64,000 nucleotides of DNA. Origin: Terriglobia bacterium (GTDB lineage Bacteria > Acidobacteriota > Terriglobia > Terriglobales > Acidobacteriaceae). The position numbers were made by a program, and so were the translations under genes. The notes under the pieces are model-generated. The model had not been told where the DNA came from, ran no database searches, and was given only the letters and a program-made list of their open reading frames with translations. Below are positions 16,285 through 25,355 of this stretch, piece after piece (position 1 is the first letter of the stretch; each line of letters opens with the position of its first letter). The stretch covers positions 37,748 to 101,747 of the forward strand of contig JAVUPY010000064.1 of the NCBI GenBank assembly GCA_032252755.1, read 5' to 3'.

Positions 16285-16677
16285 ATGACGCGAAAGTTCC
16301 AATTCGTTGTGGTGGTGCTGGCAGCATTAATGGTTCTGGGATCACTGCCACTGTGCGCACGCTGTGTTCGCGCGCAGCAGAATGATCGAAAAACGCAACA
16401 CTGCGCTCCAGATTGTCCTATGATGATGCACGCGAGCGGTAGTGTGGAGCAGCATCAAATCCTAAGTAAGGCTCTTCTCCCTGCGAATTGCTGCAACGTA
16501 TCCACCTCGCGTCCAGAAGCAACGGTGCAATTACAGGTACCTGCGGGTGCGAGCGTTATTCCCGTTTCTGAAATCGCAGGGACGGCAGATTTGGAATCTG
16601 GAGCATTCGCAGAAAGTTCTCTCATCTGTTCTTTTTCCGCGTTCGACCGACTCTCCAGCCAAATACTCCGGATTTGA
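16285..16677 (+). CDS. Secreted Cys/Met-rich protein, first gene of the copper operon
   Basis: 130 residues from ATG 16285 (the GTG at 16231 would add a poorly supported extension). A signal-like segment FQFVVVVLAALMVLGSLPLC is followed by CARCVRAQQ, CAPDCPMMMHASGS and NCCNV. These clustered Cys, Met and His residues suggest a periplasmic metal-binding or sensing role. It follows the sigma-54 promoter and precedes the TolC-type gene by 120 nt. A similar short His/Cys-rich secreted protein (36737-37174) precedes the second metal cluster. Family not recognised. Confidence 0.7.
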   Translation: MTRKFQFVVVVLAALMVLGSLPLCARCVRAQQNDRKTQHCAPDCPMMMHASGSVEQHQILSKALLPANCCNVSTSRPEATVQLQVPAGASVIPVSEIAGTADLESGAFAESSLICSFSAFDRLSSQILRI

Positions 16678-16796
16678 TCCCGTCCTTTCTGTCTCTCGCG
16701 TAGTTGTGTCCCCAAACACTAAGCTACTGAACTTTCGATATACCAAATGCCCGGCGCATTTGGATCGACCGTGAATTCAAGATTACGAGTGAACAC

Positions 16797-18146
16797 ATGA
16801 AGAAACTAGGGCTGTTCCTGTTCGTGATGTGGGTATCTGCGAGTTGGGTCTTCGCCGCTGACGATGGTCCAAAGTCCCAGGCGCAGGCCAAGGTCTTGGT
16901 CGCGCAACAAGGCGTGGGGAATCCGCCGGGCGTACTAACACTCGACGACGTTATCCGCGAAGGACTGCAGAAGAATCCGGCCGTTCAGGCCGCCTTCCAC
17001 CAAGTCGAAGCTCAAAAACGGCGGATACCGCAAGTGCAAACCTTGCCCGATCCGGTAGCCTCTGTCGGCTGGGCAGGCAATCTCACTCCGTTCAGCGTTC
17101 AGAACGGCGATCCGTCTAGTTCGCGAGCGATCACCGTATCGCAGCAGTTTCCATACCCCGGAAAGCTAAAGCTGCGGGGAGAAGTGGTTAGCAAGGAAGT
17201 CGAAGCTGCGAACTGGGATTATGAAGCAGTCCGCCGTCGCGTCGTCACCGATTTGAAAACGGCCTATTACGACTATTTCTTCCAGGATAAAGCGATTCAG
17301 ACCACGCAGCGGAATAGGGATCTTCTCCAGAAACTTGCGAGTATCGCTGAAGCCCGTTATCGGGTTGGCAAGGGCATTCAACAGGACGTGCTGAAATCGC
17401 AGGTTGAGATTTCGTTGCTGTTGCAGAAGCTGACAGTTCTCGAACAGCAGAAAAAGACAGCTCAGGTTCGGCTCAATACTCTTCTTGCTCGAGATCCCGA
17501 TGCACCGCTGCCTCCAGCCGCAGAATTGTCACCAGCGGAGCTCGCAGTGACTCTCGACGAATTGTACGCGCAGGCGCGGTCGGCAGATCCCGCACTCCAG
17601 AGGGAACAGACCATGGTGCAACGGAGTGCCGTGGCAGTAAGTCTGGCGAAAAGAGATTACTACCCTGATTTCAGTGTCGGCTACATGTATCAACAGCGGC
17701 CAGGGATGCCCGACATGAATGGCGCCACTTTCGGCGTGAATATTCCGATCTTTTACCGCACGAAGCAGCGCGAGGCGGTCCGCCAGGCAACAGAGGAACG
17801 TATCAGCGCAGAGCGCAGCCGTGACAATCGACAGAACGAGCTGAACTTTGAATTAAAACAACAGTACCTCTCAGCCAAAGCGTCTGACCAGCTGCTACGC
17901 CTGTATTCCCAAGGTGTTGTTCCACAGTCTTCACTCGCGCTCGAGTCCTCGATGTCGGCATACCAAGTTGGCAATGTCGACTTCCTCACTGTCCTTGGCA
18001 ATTTCACGACGTTGCTGAACTATCAGGTGGACTACTACCGAGAGCTCGCCAATTACCAGACAGCCCTAGCGCGGATTGAAGCCCTCACCGGGACCGACCC
18101 GTCCGTGACGAAGCAGACAACCAGCATTCAAACAGAGAAGAGGTAG
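16797..18146 (+). CDS. cusC: Outer-membrane efflux channel, TolC/CusC family
   Basis: A 449-residue protein with signal peptide LGLFLFVMWVSASWVFAADD. It shows the duplicated OEP helices: LTLDDVIREGLQKNPAVQAA with PDPVASVGWAGN, and the second repeat LDELYAQARSADPALQREQT with YPDFSVGYMYQQRPGMPDMN. It forms the outer-membrane duct of the RND pump encoded downstream. The order channel, adaptor, pump (with small genes between) matches metal-type CusCBA/CzcCBA operons. ATG 16797 starts the signal peptide directly. The frame is intact. Confidence 0.92.
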   Translation: MKKLGLFLFVMWVSASWVFAADDGPKSQAQAKVLVAQQGVGNPPGVLTLDDVIREGLQKNPAVQAAFHQVEAQKRRIPQVQTLPDPVASVGWAGNLTPFSVQNGDPSSSRAITVSQQFPYPGKLKLRGEVVSKEVEAANWDYEAVRRRVVTDLKTAYYDYFFQDKAIQTTQRNRDLLQKLASIAEARYRVGKGIQQDVLKSQVEISLLLQKLTVLEQQKKTAQVRLNTLLARDPDAPLPPAAELSPAELAVTLDELYAQARSADPALQREQTMVQRSAVAVSLAKRDYYPDFSVGYMYQQRPGMPDMNGATFGVNIPIFYRTKQREAVRQATEERISAERSRDNRQNELNFELKQQYLSAKASDQLLRLYSQGVVPQSSLALESSMSAYQVGNVDFLTVLGNFTTLLNYQVDYYRELANYQTALARIEALTGTDPSVTKQTTSIQTEKR

Positions 18147-18148
18147 CT

Positions 18149-18334
18149 ATGTCGCATTCCGAGAACCCCGCCCTCCTCGCCGATTTGAAGAAAGCATTTG
18201 CCAAGCTGCCCGAAGCCGTAAGGCAGCAAATTGTTGAAGCCCTTCATGAACTGCGCAAAGAAATCGAGAGCGCTGAGCGGAAGCCGGTTATGAGACCTAA
18301 TAGGAGCACAGAATCATGGTTCGCAAGAGCGTAA
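18149..18334 (+). CDS. Small protein between cusC-like and cusB-like genes
   Basis: A 61-residue protein starting 2 nt after the channel gene, with AGAAGAGG upstream, and overlapping the adaptor gene start by 19 nt. It reads LLADLKKAFAKLPEAVRQQI, VEALHELRKEIESAERKP: one amphipathic helix or short coiled coil, no signal peptide, no Cys. The tight packing argues for a translated gene. Function not recognised; it may be a cytoplasmic accessory or a coupling ORF. Confidence 0.6.
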   Translation: MSHSENPALLADLKKAFAKLPEAVRQQIVEALHELRKEIESAERKPVMRPNRSTESWFARA

Positions 18335-19755
18335 TTCTCATCGTGGTTGTCGTTGCCGTCAGTATCCTCGGCTTTATCTATCGCGGGAAGATTGTTGCTA
18401 CCTTCCAGTCATCAGGCTCCGGCCAAGCCGCGTCCCGGCCCTCTACACCGCCTGGAGAAAGGAAAGTTCTCTATTGGTATGACGCGATGAATCCGACGCA
18501 CACGTATGACAAGCCGGGAAAGGCCCCCGACGGCATGGACCTGGTGCCGAAGTATGCAGACGATGGCGGCGGAACTGGGAGCACCGACCAGCAATCGGTT
18601 GGGTCCGCCCCGCCCGGTGAACGCAAAGTCCTCTACTGGTACGACGCCATGAACCCTACCCACCACTATGACAAGCCCGGCAAGGCACCGGACGGTATGG
18701 ACTTGATCCCCCAGTACGCGGAGGACAGCACAGCAGGACCGCCGCCTGCGGGCACAGTCCATGTGGACACCCGACGTCAACAACTGATCGGCGTGCGAAT
18801 GGGCACCGTGGAGCGCGAACCGCTGGTGCGCACGGTGCGAACGACAGGTCAACTCACTGCCGATGAAACCAGGATCGAGCATGTGCACGTCAAGATCAAT
18901 GGCTACATAGATAAGGTGTACGTGGATTACGTCGGCCAACTGGTAAAGAAAGGGCAACCCCTGTTCACCGTGTATAGCCCCGACTTGGTAGCCACGCAAG
19001 AGGAGTACCTCATTGCCAAGCGCGGTGACAAGGCCATGGGAAAGTCCGACTTCAAAGAAGTATCGCAAGGCGCTCAATCGTTGCTCGACTCCGCGCGTCA
19101 GAGGCTGAAACTCTGGGACATCAGTGACGATCAAATCAAAAAACTGGATGAAACCGGGGAGGTCAGTAAGTACATGACCTTCTATTCTCCGGTCAGCGGC
19201 TTCGTCATGGACCGCAAGGCATTTCCGCAGACCGCTATTACTCCCGATATGGATCTCTACCAGATCACGGACCTTTCGAAGATTTGGGTGAATGCGGATA
19301 TTTACGAGTACGAAGTGCCGTTCGTGAAAATCGGCCAGACGGCCGACATGAATCTCAGCTATTACGCCGGGAAGACCTACACCGGAAAGATCACCTACAT
19401 CTACCCGACGGTTGACCCCATCTCCCGCACCGTAAGAGTACGCATCGAGTTTCCCAATCCGAAATTCGAACTCAAGCCACAGATGTTCGCAAACGTCAGC
19501 CTACAGATCAACTATGGGACCCAAGTCGTGGTTCCGCAGGAGGCGGTGCTGGATTCGGGAAATGAGCAAGTCGTATTTGTCGCGCGGGGGGATGGTTACT
19601 TCGAGCCCCGAAAGATCCGGGTCGGACCAAGCCTGGACGGGAAGGTGGTCGTACTGGCGGGCCTGAAGCCCGGTGAAAGCATCGTTACCAGCGGCAATTT
19701 CCTGATCGATTCCGAAAGCCAGCTGAAGGACGCCATGGGCGGCATGAAGCACTGA
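18316..19755 (+). CDS. cusB: RND periplasmic adaptor, CusB type, with duplicated heavy-metal-binding domain
   Basis: A 479-residue protein. A signal anchor (5-20) is followed by two nearly identical units at about 48-81 and 102-135, each with KVLYWYDAMNPTH and YDKPGKAPDGMDL: the heavy-metal-binding (HMBD) domain, normally present once. Then come the barrel and lipoyl parts (VHVDTRRQQLIGVRMGTVER, INGYIDKVYVDYVGQLVKKG), a helical hairpin, and the beta-barrel and membrane-proximal domains (QMFANVSLQINYGTQVVVPQ). It links pump and channel and probably delivers copper or silver ions. It is coupled to the small gene before it. Confidence 0.93.
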   Translation: MVRKSVILIVVVVAVSILGFIYRGKIVATFQSSGSGQAASRPSTPPGERKVLYWYDAMNPTHTYDKPGKAPDGMDLVPKYADDGGGTGSTDQQSVGSAPPGERKVLYWYDAMNPTHHYDKPGKAPDGMDLIPQYAEDSTAGPPPAGTVHVDTRRQQLIGVRMGTVEREPLVRTVRTTGQLTADETRIEHVHVKINGYIDKVYVDYVGQLVKKGQPLFTVYSPDLVATQEEYLIAKRGDKAMGKSDFKEVSQGAQSLLDSARQRLKLWDISDDQIKKLDETGEVSKYMTFYSPVSGFVMDRKAFPQTAITPDMDLYQITDLSKIWVNADIYEYEVPFVKIGQTADMNLSYYAGKTYTGKITYIYPTVDPISRTVRVRIEFPNPKFELKPQMFANVSLQINYGTQVVVPQEAVLDSGNEQVVFVARGDGYFEPRKIRVGPSLDGKVVVLAGLKPGESIVTSGNFLIDSESQLKDAMGGMKH

Positions 19756-19765
19756 GGAGAGAGAG

Positions 19766-20260
19766 ATGGCGAAGAAAATTTCCATTGCAGGCCTGATGTT
19801 ACTGGTCGTGGTCGGCGGCCTCCTGATTGCGGGTGTATGGAAGGTCAAGCGACACAGCGAGACGGTGTGCGGGTTCTGCAATCGCCCAATCCAACCCAAT
19901 CTCGGAGTCGTCGCCGAGGTAGGCGGGAGGACGCGACGCGTGTGTTGTGCCCGCTGCGCGATCACGGAAGCGAGACAGGAAAGCAAGGCTTTGCGGCTGA
20001 TCTCCGTGACCGACTACACCACTGGTCGGCAACTGCCTCCCGAGCGCGCCTGGTACGTGGAGGACAGCCGCGCCGTTGCATGCAATCACGATATGGCGAT
20101 GGTGGATCAGGATCGACAGGTGGAACGTCTGGCGTTCGACCGCTGCTCGCCTGGAACTTTTGCCTTCGCCCGCAAAGAAGATGCTGACGCCTTCGTCGCT
20201 CGAAACGGCGGTGTGCTGCACAACCTGCAAGAAATGCTTGGAGAGGTCAAACCCCAATGA
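19766..20260 (+). CDS. NosL-like membrane-anchored copper-binding protein
   Basis: A 164-residue protein with one N-terminal membrane segment (AGLMLLVVVGGLLIAGV). CGFCNRPIQPNLG carries a CxxC; VCCARCAITEA has three more Cys. The C-terminal LAFDRCSPGTFAFARKEDAD with AFVARNGGVLHNL resembles the NosL/TRASH-type pattern, in which a Cys is followed by a DAxxFVxxxGG helix. Such proteins bind Cu(I) outside the membrane. It sits between adaptor and pump and overlaps the pump start by 4 nt (ATGA), so it is translated with the pump. The NosL label is a fold-level inference. Confidence 0.65.
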   Translation: MAKKISIAGLMLLVVVGGLLIAGVWKVKRHSETVCGFCNRPIQPNLGVVAEVGGRTRRVCCARCAITEARQESKALRLISVTDYTTGRQLPPERAWYVEDSRAVACNHDMAMVDQDRQVERLAFDRCSPGTFAFARKEDADAFVARNGGVLHNLQEMLGEVKPQ

Positions 20261-23200
20261 TTAACCGGCTCATTGAAATCTGCGCTCATAATAAGTTCCT
20301 CGTCTTACTGTTCATCGCAGTTGGTGTGCTGTTCGGCTGGCAATCGCTCAAGAATACCAAGCTGGATGCCATCCCCGACTTGTCGGACACGCAGGTAATC
20401 GTCTATGCCCGCTGGGACAGGAGCCCCGACATCATTGAGGATCAAGTCACCTATCCCATCACCACCGCCCTTCTCGGACTGCCCAAGGTGAAGGACATAA
20501 GGGGCTTCAGCGATTTCGGGTATTCCTACGTCTACATCATCTTCGACGAAGGAACCGATCTTTATTGGGCGCGTTCGCGCACCCTGGAATACCTCAGCTC
20601 CGTCGTCCCGAAGTTGCCACAAGGAGTGAACGTCGAACTTGCGAAGGACGAGACTGCGGTCGGCTGGGTCTATCAGTATGCGCTGGTGGACACGACCGGC
20701 AAGTATTCGCTCGACCAGATGCGCTCCTACCAGGACTGGTATCTCCGGTACGCCCTGCAAACTGTACCCGGGGTAGCCGAGGTGGCTCCGCTGGGCGGGT
20801 TTGTTCGCCAGTATCAGATCAACATTGATCCGAATAAGCTGCTCGGCTACAAGATCCCGATCAATATGGTCGTCGATGCGGTTAAGCAAGGAAACAACGA
20901 GATTGGCGCCCGCCTGATCGAATTCAGCGGGCGGGAATACATGGTGCGGGGACGTGGTTACATACGTTCCCTCGATGACATCCGCAATATCGTCGTCATG
21001 AACAATCCGCAGACTGGCACGCCGGTTCGAGTGGGAGACCTGGCGACCGTCACTTTCGGTCCCGACATCCGGCGCGGAGTGGCCGAACTGAATGGAGAGG
21101 GAGAAACCGTCGGTGCAGTGGTGATCATGCGTTTCGGCGAGAACGCAGAGAAAGTCATTGAGCGCGTCAAGGCCAAGATTACCGAACTTCAGCCAACCCT
21201 CCCCAAGGGCTTGAAAATCGTTCCTGTCTACGACCGTTCTGAGTTGATCGACAGGTCGGTCGAAAACCTCAAACACACGCTCCTGGAAGAACTGATCATC
21301 GTTAGCATTGTGATTTTTATTTTTTTGTGGCACTTCCCGAGTGCCATCATTCCGATCACAACAATCCCGATCGCTGTCGTGCTCGCCTTCATTCCGATCC
21401 AGCTCTCGGGGATGACGGCGAACATCATGTCGCTTGGCGGAATCGCGGTGGCCATTGGCGCCATGGTGGATGCTTCAGTGGTGATGGTCGAACAGATCCA
21501 CAAGAAGCTGGAACATTGGGAAGCCGAGGGCCGCGTCGAGAGCCGCAACTCCGTTCTTGTGACCGCCGTCAAGGAGGTGGGTGGTCCGAGCTTCTTTGCC
21601 TTGCTGGTAATTGCAGTTTCGTTCTTGCCGGTGTTCACCCTGGAAGCGCAAGAAGGGCGGCTGTTCAAGCCGCTGGCGTTTACCAAGAACTTCTCCATGG
21701 CAATTGCGGCGGTGCTTGCCATCACGCTGGTACCGGCGACAGTAGGACTGCTGTTTGGCCGCACGCGCCCCTTCAGCTTCCGGCCAGCATGGTTGTCACG
21801 GTTTCTGTCGGCATTCGTTATCGGGACGATTCACAAAGAAGAAAATCACCCCATCAGCCGGCCGCTGATGAAGATCTATCACCCGGTATGTGAGTTCGTG
21901 CTGGAGCACAAATGGAAGACTATCGCGGTGGCGATCGTCGCAATGGTCGTCACGATTCCGGTGTTCTTCAAGCTTGGCTCGGAGTTTATGCCGCCGCTGG
22001 ATGAGGGCACGCTGCTCTATATGCCGACGACACTTCCGGGAATGTCAATCACGGAAGCGAGCCGGATCCTGCAAGTGCAGGACAAGATCATCAAGAGCTT
22101 TCCGGAAGTGCAGTCGGTGTTCGGCAAGGCCGGACGGGTGGAGAGCGCCACCGACCCCGCTCCGTTCGCGATGTTCGAGACAGTCATCGTTTTGAAGCCG
22201 CAGTCGGAGTGGCCGAAACAGCCGCGGTGGTATTCGAAGTGGGCGCCGAATTGGGTGCAAGGAGCATTGAGGCGCTTCTGGCCAGACCACATGAGCACGC
22301 AGCAGCTCATTTATGGCTCTGGCGGGCTGAATGACGCTCTGCAACTTCCAGGAATTTCCAACGCCTGGACCATGCCGATCAAGGCGCGCATCGACATGCT
22401 GACCACGGGGGTTCGCACCCCGCTCGGCATTAAGGTCCTGGGCTCAGACCTCGGCAAAATCCAGCAAATCGGCGAAGAGATCGAGATGGCGCTGAAGAAC
22501 GTTCCGGGTACCACGAGCGTTTTTGCGGAGCGCACCACGGGCGGCTATTTTGTCGATTTCGACCTCAAGCGCGACGAAATCGCCCGTTACGGGCTGAGCA
22601 TCAGCGACGTGCAGGATGTGCTCATGTCAGCCATTGGCGGGGAAAACGTGACCACCACGGTCGAAGGCCGCGAGCGTTATCCGGTGAATGTCCGCTATAT
22701 GCGCGACTACCGCTCCGACATTGGAGCATTGAAGCGCGTGCTGGTGGGAACACCATCCGGGCAGCAGATTCCCCTTGCGCAGTTGGCCGATATCCGGTTG
22801 AGCACCGGACCGGGCATGATCCGTGACGAAAATGGACGGCTCAGCGGCTACGTTTATGTTGATGTTTCCGGACGCGACATCGGCAGCTACGTGAGCGATG
22901 CGAAAAAGGTGGTGCAGGAAAAAGTGAGCGTTCCTGCCGGCTACCAATTGGTATGGAGTGGACAGTATGAATCCATGCAACGGGTGAAGGAGCGGCTCAA
23001 AATTGTGCTCCCGATCACTCTGTTCATTGTGTTTCTGCTGCTGTACTTCAATACGAAATCGGCGGTGAAGACGTGCATCATTTTGCTCGCCGTGCCGTTC
23101 TCGGCGATTGGGGCTGTCTGGTTCCTCTATCTGCTCCACTACAACATGAGCATTGCAGTCTGGGTAGGACTGATCGCACTCCTGGGGGTGGACGCGGAAA

Positions 23201-23574
23201 CAGCGGTATTCATGCTCCTGTACCTCGACCTTGCATATCACGACTCCATCAATAAGGGCAAGATGAATAGCTGGGATGACCTGCGTGAGGCGATTGTCCA
23301 TGGAGCCGTCAAGCGGCTGCGACCAAAGGTCATGACGGTGTCGTGCATGTTGTTTGGTCTTCTGCCGATTATGTGGTCGGTCGGCAGCGGCGCCGACGTA
23401 ATGAAGCGCATCGCTGCTCCGATGATCGGTGGCATCCTCGTGTCCTTCCTAATGGAGCTGGTGGTGTACCCGCCAATCTTCGCGATCTGGAAATGGAATT
23501 TTGAAGTCAAGCCGCGGCTGAAAGATGGGCACGACTTGACACCCACTCCGGTCGATCAACTCACGAACGCGTAG
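20257..23574 (+). CDS. cusA: Heavy-metal RND efflux pump, CusA/CzcA family
   Basis: A 1105-residue protein of the HME-RND type: N-terminal LIEICAHNKFLVLLFIAVGV, two large periplasmic loops, and two sets of membrane helices. TM4 carries the charged residues needed for proton relay (GAMVDASVVMVEQIHKKLEH); later helices have WVGLIALLGVDAETAVFMLL. TMPIKARIDMLTTGVRTPLG is the CusA-like signature before the second porter domain. Several Met residues in the periplasmic cleft region fit Cu(I)/Ag(I) export more than Zn/Co, but the metal is inferred. It overlaps the NosL-like gene by 4 nt. Confidence 0.95.
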   Translation: MINRLIEICAHNKFLVLLFIAVGVLFGWQSLKNTKLDAIPDLSDTQVIVYARWDRSPDIIEDQVTYPITTALLGLPKVKDIRGFSDFGYSYVYIIFDEGTDLYWARSRTLEYLSSVVPKLPQGVNVELAKDETAVGWVYQYALVDTTGKYSLDQMRSYQDWYLRYALQTVPGVAEVAPLGGFVRQYQINIDPNKLLGYKIPINMVVDAVKQGNNEIGARLIEFSGREYMVRGRGYIRSLDDIRNIVVMNNPQTGTPVRVGDLATVTFGPDIRRGVAELNGEGETVGAVVIMRFGENAEKVIERVKAKITELQPTLPKGLKIVPVYDRSELIDRSVENLKHTLLEELIIVSIVIFIFLWHFPSAIIPITTIPIAVVLAFIPIQLSGMTANIMSLGGIAVAIGAMVDASVVMVEQIHKKLEHWEAEGRVESRNSVLVTAVKEVGGPSFFALLVIAVSFLPVFTLEAQEGRLFKPLAFTKNFSMAIAAVLAITLVPATVGLLFGRTRPFSFRPAWLSRFLSAFVIGTIHKEENHPISRPLMKIYHPVCEFVLEHKWKTIAVAIVAMVVTIPVFFKLGSEFMPPLDEGTLLYMPTTLPGMSITEASRILQVQDKIIKSFPEVQSVFGKAGRVESATDPAPFAMFETVIVLKPQSEWPKQPRWYSKWAPNWVQGALRRFWPDHMSTQQLIYGSGGLNDALQLPGISNAWTMPIKARIDMLTTGVRTPLGIKVLGSDLGKIQQIGEEIEMALKNVPGTTSVFAERTTGGYFVDFDLKRDEIARYGLSISDVQDVLMSAIGGENVTTTVEGRERYPVNVRYMRDYRSDIGALKRVLVGTPSGQQIPLAQLADIRLSTGPGMIRDENGRLSGYVYVDVSGRDIGSYVSDAKKVVQEKVSVPAGYQLVWSGQYESMQRVKERLKIVLPITLFIVFLLLYFNTKSAVKTCIILLAVPFSAIGAVWFLYLLHYNMSIAVWVGLIALLGVDAETAVFMLLYLDLAYHDSINKGKMNSWDDLREAIVHGAVKRLRPKVMTVSCMLFGLLPIMWSVGSGADVMKRIAAPMIGGILVSFLMELVVYPPIFAIWKWNFEVKPRLKDGHDLTPTPVDQLTNA

Positions 23575-23583
23575 AGGAAGCCA

Positions 23584-24345
23584 ATGAAGATACATGGCAA
23601 ATGGAACTTGGTCCTCGCACTGGTACTGACGGCAGCCATGGCAAAGGCGCAGTCGCCGAGTGCCATCGACGAACAGTTTGCCGCTCTGGACCAATCACTG
23701 AGCGGGACCGCCGACCGCCTCCTAACGGCTGCCACCGCTCAGCGAGGGCCTGGCCCCGACAAGGCTGATGGCCCGGCAGTGGCTTGGCAGAGGCCCGAGC
23801 CGGGACCGTCAATCAGCCGGAGTGTTCGCTGGCGTGAGCTGCAAAGGCAGATTGAGCCAATCTTGAAGGCGCAGGGGCTTCCAGTTGAAGTTCTGGCCGT
23901 GGTGAAAGTCGAGAGCGGCGGCCAGTTGGACGCCTTGTCGCGCGCTGGCGCTCGTGGATTGTGGCAGTTGATGCCGGACACAGCCCGGCGCTACGGGCTG
24001 GTCGTATCCGAGTCGAAGGATGAACGGCTGGATCCCGAGAAGGCGACATGGGCAGCCACAGCATACCTGCGTGATCTTTATGAGTTATTCGGTGACTGGA
24101 CTCTGGCGCTTGCGGCATATAACGCAGGGGAGGAGACGATTTCGCGCGCGATCGTCCGCTCAGGGTCCCGGGAGTTTGACGTCCTGAGTCTAAAGCGGGC
24201 GATACCGGAAGAGACGCGGAGATACGTACCTGCAGTTTTGGCGGCGATGAGACTGTTCGGCGTCACCAATTTCCTGGCTGGTCGTAATCGAGTCGGCTTC
24301 GGCAACAGTCCGCTGATTTACGCCTCGATGGATGCAGGAGAGTAG
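23584..24345 (+). CDS. Lytic transglycosylase (SLT domain)
   Basis: A 253-residue protein with a signal peptide ending near AMAKAQS. The SLT domain covers about 95-235: VEVLAVVKVESGGQLDALSR has the catalytic Glu in VKVESGG, followed by GARGLWQLMPDTARRYGL, and WTLALAAYNAGEETISRAIV. It cleaves peptidoglycan. It follows cusA by 9 nt and is followed by the next gene after 2 nt, so it is in the operon; it may open the wall for assembly of the three-part pump. Confidence 0.9.
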   Translation: MKIHGKWNLVLALVLTAAMAKAQSPSAIDEQFAALDQSLSGTADRLLTAATAQRGPGPDKADGPAVAWQRPEPGPSISRSVRWRELQRQIEPILKAQGLPVEVLAVVKVESGGQLDALSRAGARGLWQLMPDTARRYGLVVSESKDERLDPEKATWAATAYLRDLYELFGDWTLALAAYNAGEETISRAIVRSGSREFDVLSLKRAIPEETRRYVPAVLAAMRLFGVTNFLAGRNRVGFGNSPLIYASMDAGE

Positions 24346-24347
24346 CC

Positions 24348-24869
24348 ATGACGCGCCGCTTGAGAGAAAAGACGATCGCCGGCAAATATGTCTTCTGGCC
24401 CTTATGGGCGCTCTGCGGCGTTCTGTTGCTGTCCCTGATGTACGTGTTCGTGCGTATCTATATCGACGAGCGGCCAAAGGGGTCGGACATCGCCGTTGTC
24501 GATATCCCAGAGACCCGTGAGATTCGATTGCAGACAGCAGACTTTCACCTGGGTGAACTACATCTGTTTCATGTCTCCGGAACCGGAATCATCCTCGCTG
24601 TGAAACGGCTTAAAGATTGGCGGGTTCATGCTGCCCTGTCAAGTTGCACGGTCTGCTCCCGCCAGGGCCATAACAGTTACGCAAAAAGGGACCAACTGTT
24701 TTGTGGAATCTGCAATCAGCCAATGCGATTTGAGAACGACACCGTTGCGGCAAGAACCGCAAAGAACCAGTGCCCTCTTCCCGAGGTGCCAATATCGGAA
24801 CAAGGCGGAACCATTGTGATTGCAAGCAAGGATGTCTTGAGAATTGCAGATCGGGCTTTGATGAAGTGA
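24348..24869 (+). CDS. Membrane-anchored DUF2318-like protein (Cys-rich, possible Fe-S or metal site)
   Basis: A 173-residue protein. There is one hydrophobic segment at about 16-36 (FWPLWALCGVLLLSLMYVFV), then an extracytoplasmic domain with paired CxxC motifs, SSCTVCSRQGHN and LFCGICNQPMRFEN, plus a final Cys in KNQCPLPEVPI. The same C-x2-C, C-x2-C, C order is present in the gene at 25356, which is a clear DUF2318 member. In iron-transport loci of the P19/FTR1 type DUF2318 proteins accompany FtsX-like ABC transporters, as here. The divergent sequence between the motifs lowers confidence for this copy. Confidence 0.65.
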   Translation: MTRRLREKTIAGKYVFWPLWALCGVLLLSLMYVFVRIYIDERPKGSDIAVVDIPETREIRLQTADFHLGELHLFHVSGTGIILAVKRLKDWRVHAALSSCTVCSRQGHNSYAKRDQLFCGICNQPMRFENDTVAARTAKNQCPLPEVPISEQGGTIVIASKDVLRIADRALMK

Positions 24870-24906
24870 AGCAGTGCAATCAAGGAAGGGAAAAAGGAGA
24901 CAGTAG

Positions 24907-25293
24907 ATGAACCCAAGAAGTGCAGTTCTGGTGTTGGTAGCTTCAGTTGTCCTGACCGGCTCAGTATGGGCCCAGCACGAACATCACCAGCCCGCCACGC
25001 AGCCTTCAGCGGAGTCACAGTCAGCTCCGTCAGAAGATATGATGTCCGCTTGTCATCACCACATGAGCGCGGCCCAGGAGACCTTGACGAAACTTGACAC
25101 TGCGGTGACGGATGCTCAGCAGGCGAACACGCCGGCGAAGAAACAGGCGGCATTAGACGAGGTCCGCTCTCTGGTAGATCAGCTTAAGAAGCACATCAGC
25201 ATGTGCCCCATGATGCAGTCTGAGGCGATGCAGGGTATGGATGAGATGAACTGCATGGGGAACGGGAAACAGAAGGACACGAAGGACAATTAA
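24907..25293 (+). CDS. Secreted His/Met-rich protein
   Basis: A 128-residue protein with a signal peptide (SAVLVLVASVVLTGSVWA). The mature part carries HEHHQP, DMMSACHHHMSAAQE, and CPMMQSEAMQGMDEMNCMGN, a pattern suited to soft-metal binding, around a predicted helix KKQAALDEVRSLVDQLKKHI. It is probably a periplasmic copper or silver buffer. It starts 38 nt after the DUF2318-like gene with GGGAAAAAGGAG upstream, and is followed by a strong hairpin at 25302. No named family. Confidence 0.7.
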   Translation: MNPRSAVLVLVASVVLTGSVWAQHEHHQPATQPSAESQSAPSEDMMSACHHHMSAAQETLTKLDTAVTDAQQANTPAKKQAALDEVRSLVDQLKKHISMCPMMQSEAMQGMDEMNCMGNGKQKDTKDN

Positions 25294-25301
25294 AGAATTC
25301 A

Positions 25302-25324
25302 GAGACGCGGAAAGTCCGCGTCTC
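25302..25324 (+). terminator. Perfect hairpin, likely (partial) terminator inside the copper cluster
   Basis: GAGACGCGGA and TCCGCGTCTC form a 10-bp stem with a 3-nt loop, followed by a T/C-rich run (CGTCTTACTCATTCTT). It separates the RND part of the cluster from the DUF2318-ABC part. Confidence 0.7.
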
Positions 25325-25355
25325 CGTCTTACTCATTCTTATATCGGAGTTAAAT

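Noticed and set aside
18412..19134. Long antisense ORFs inside the cusB-like gene (and 20305-21333 inside cusA-like)
   Set aside because: High-GC coding genes commonly give long antisense frames; sequence is not protein-like (His/Val/Arg repeats).
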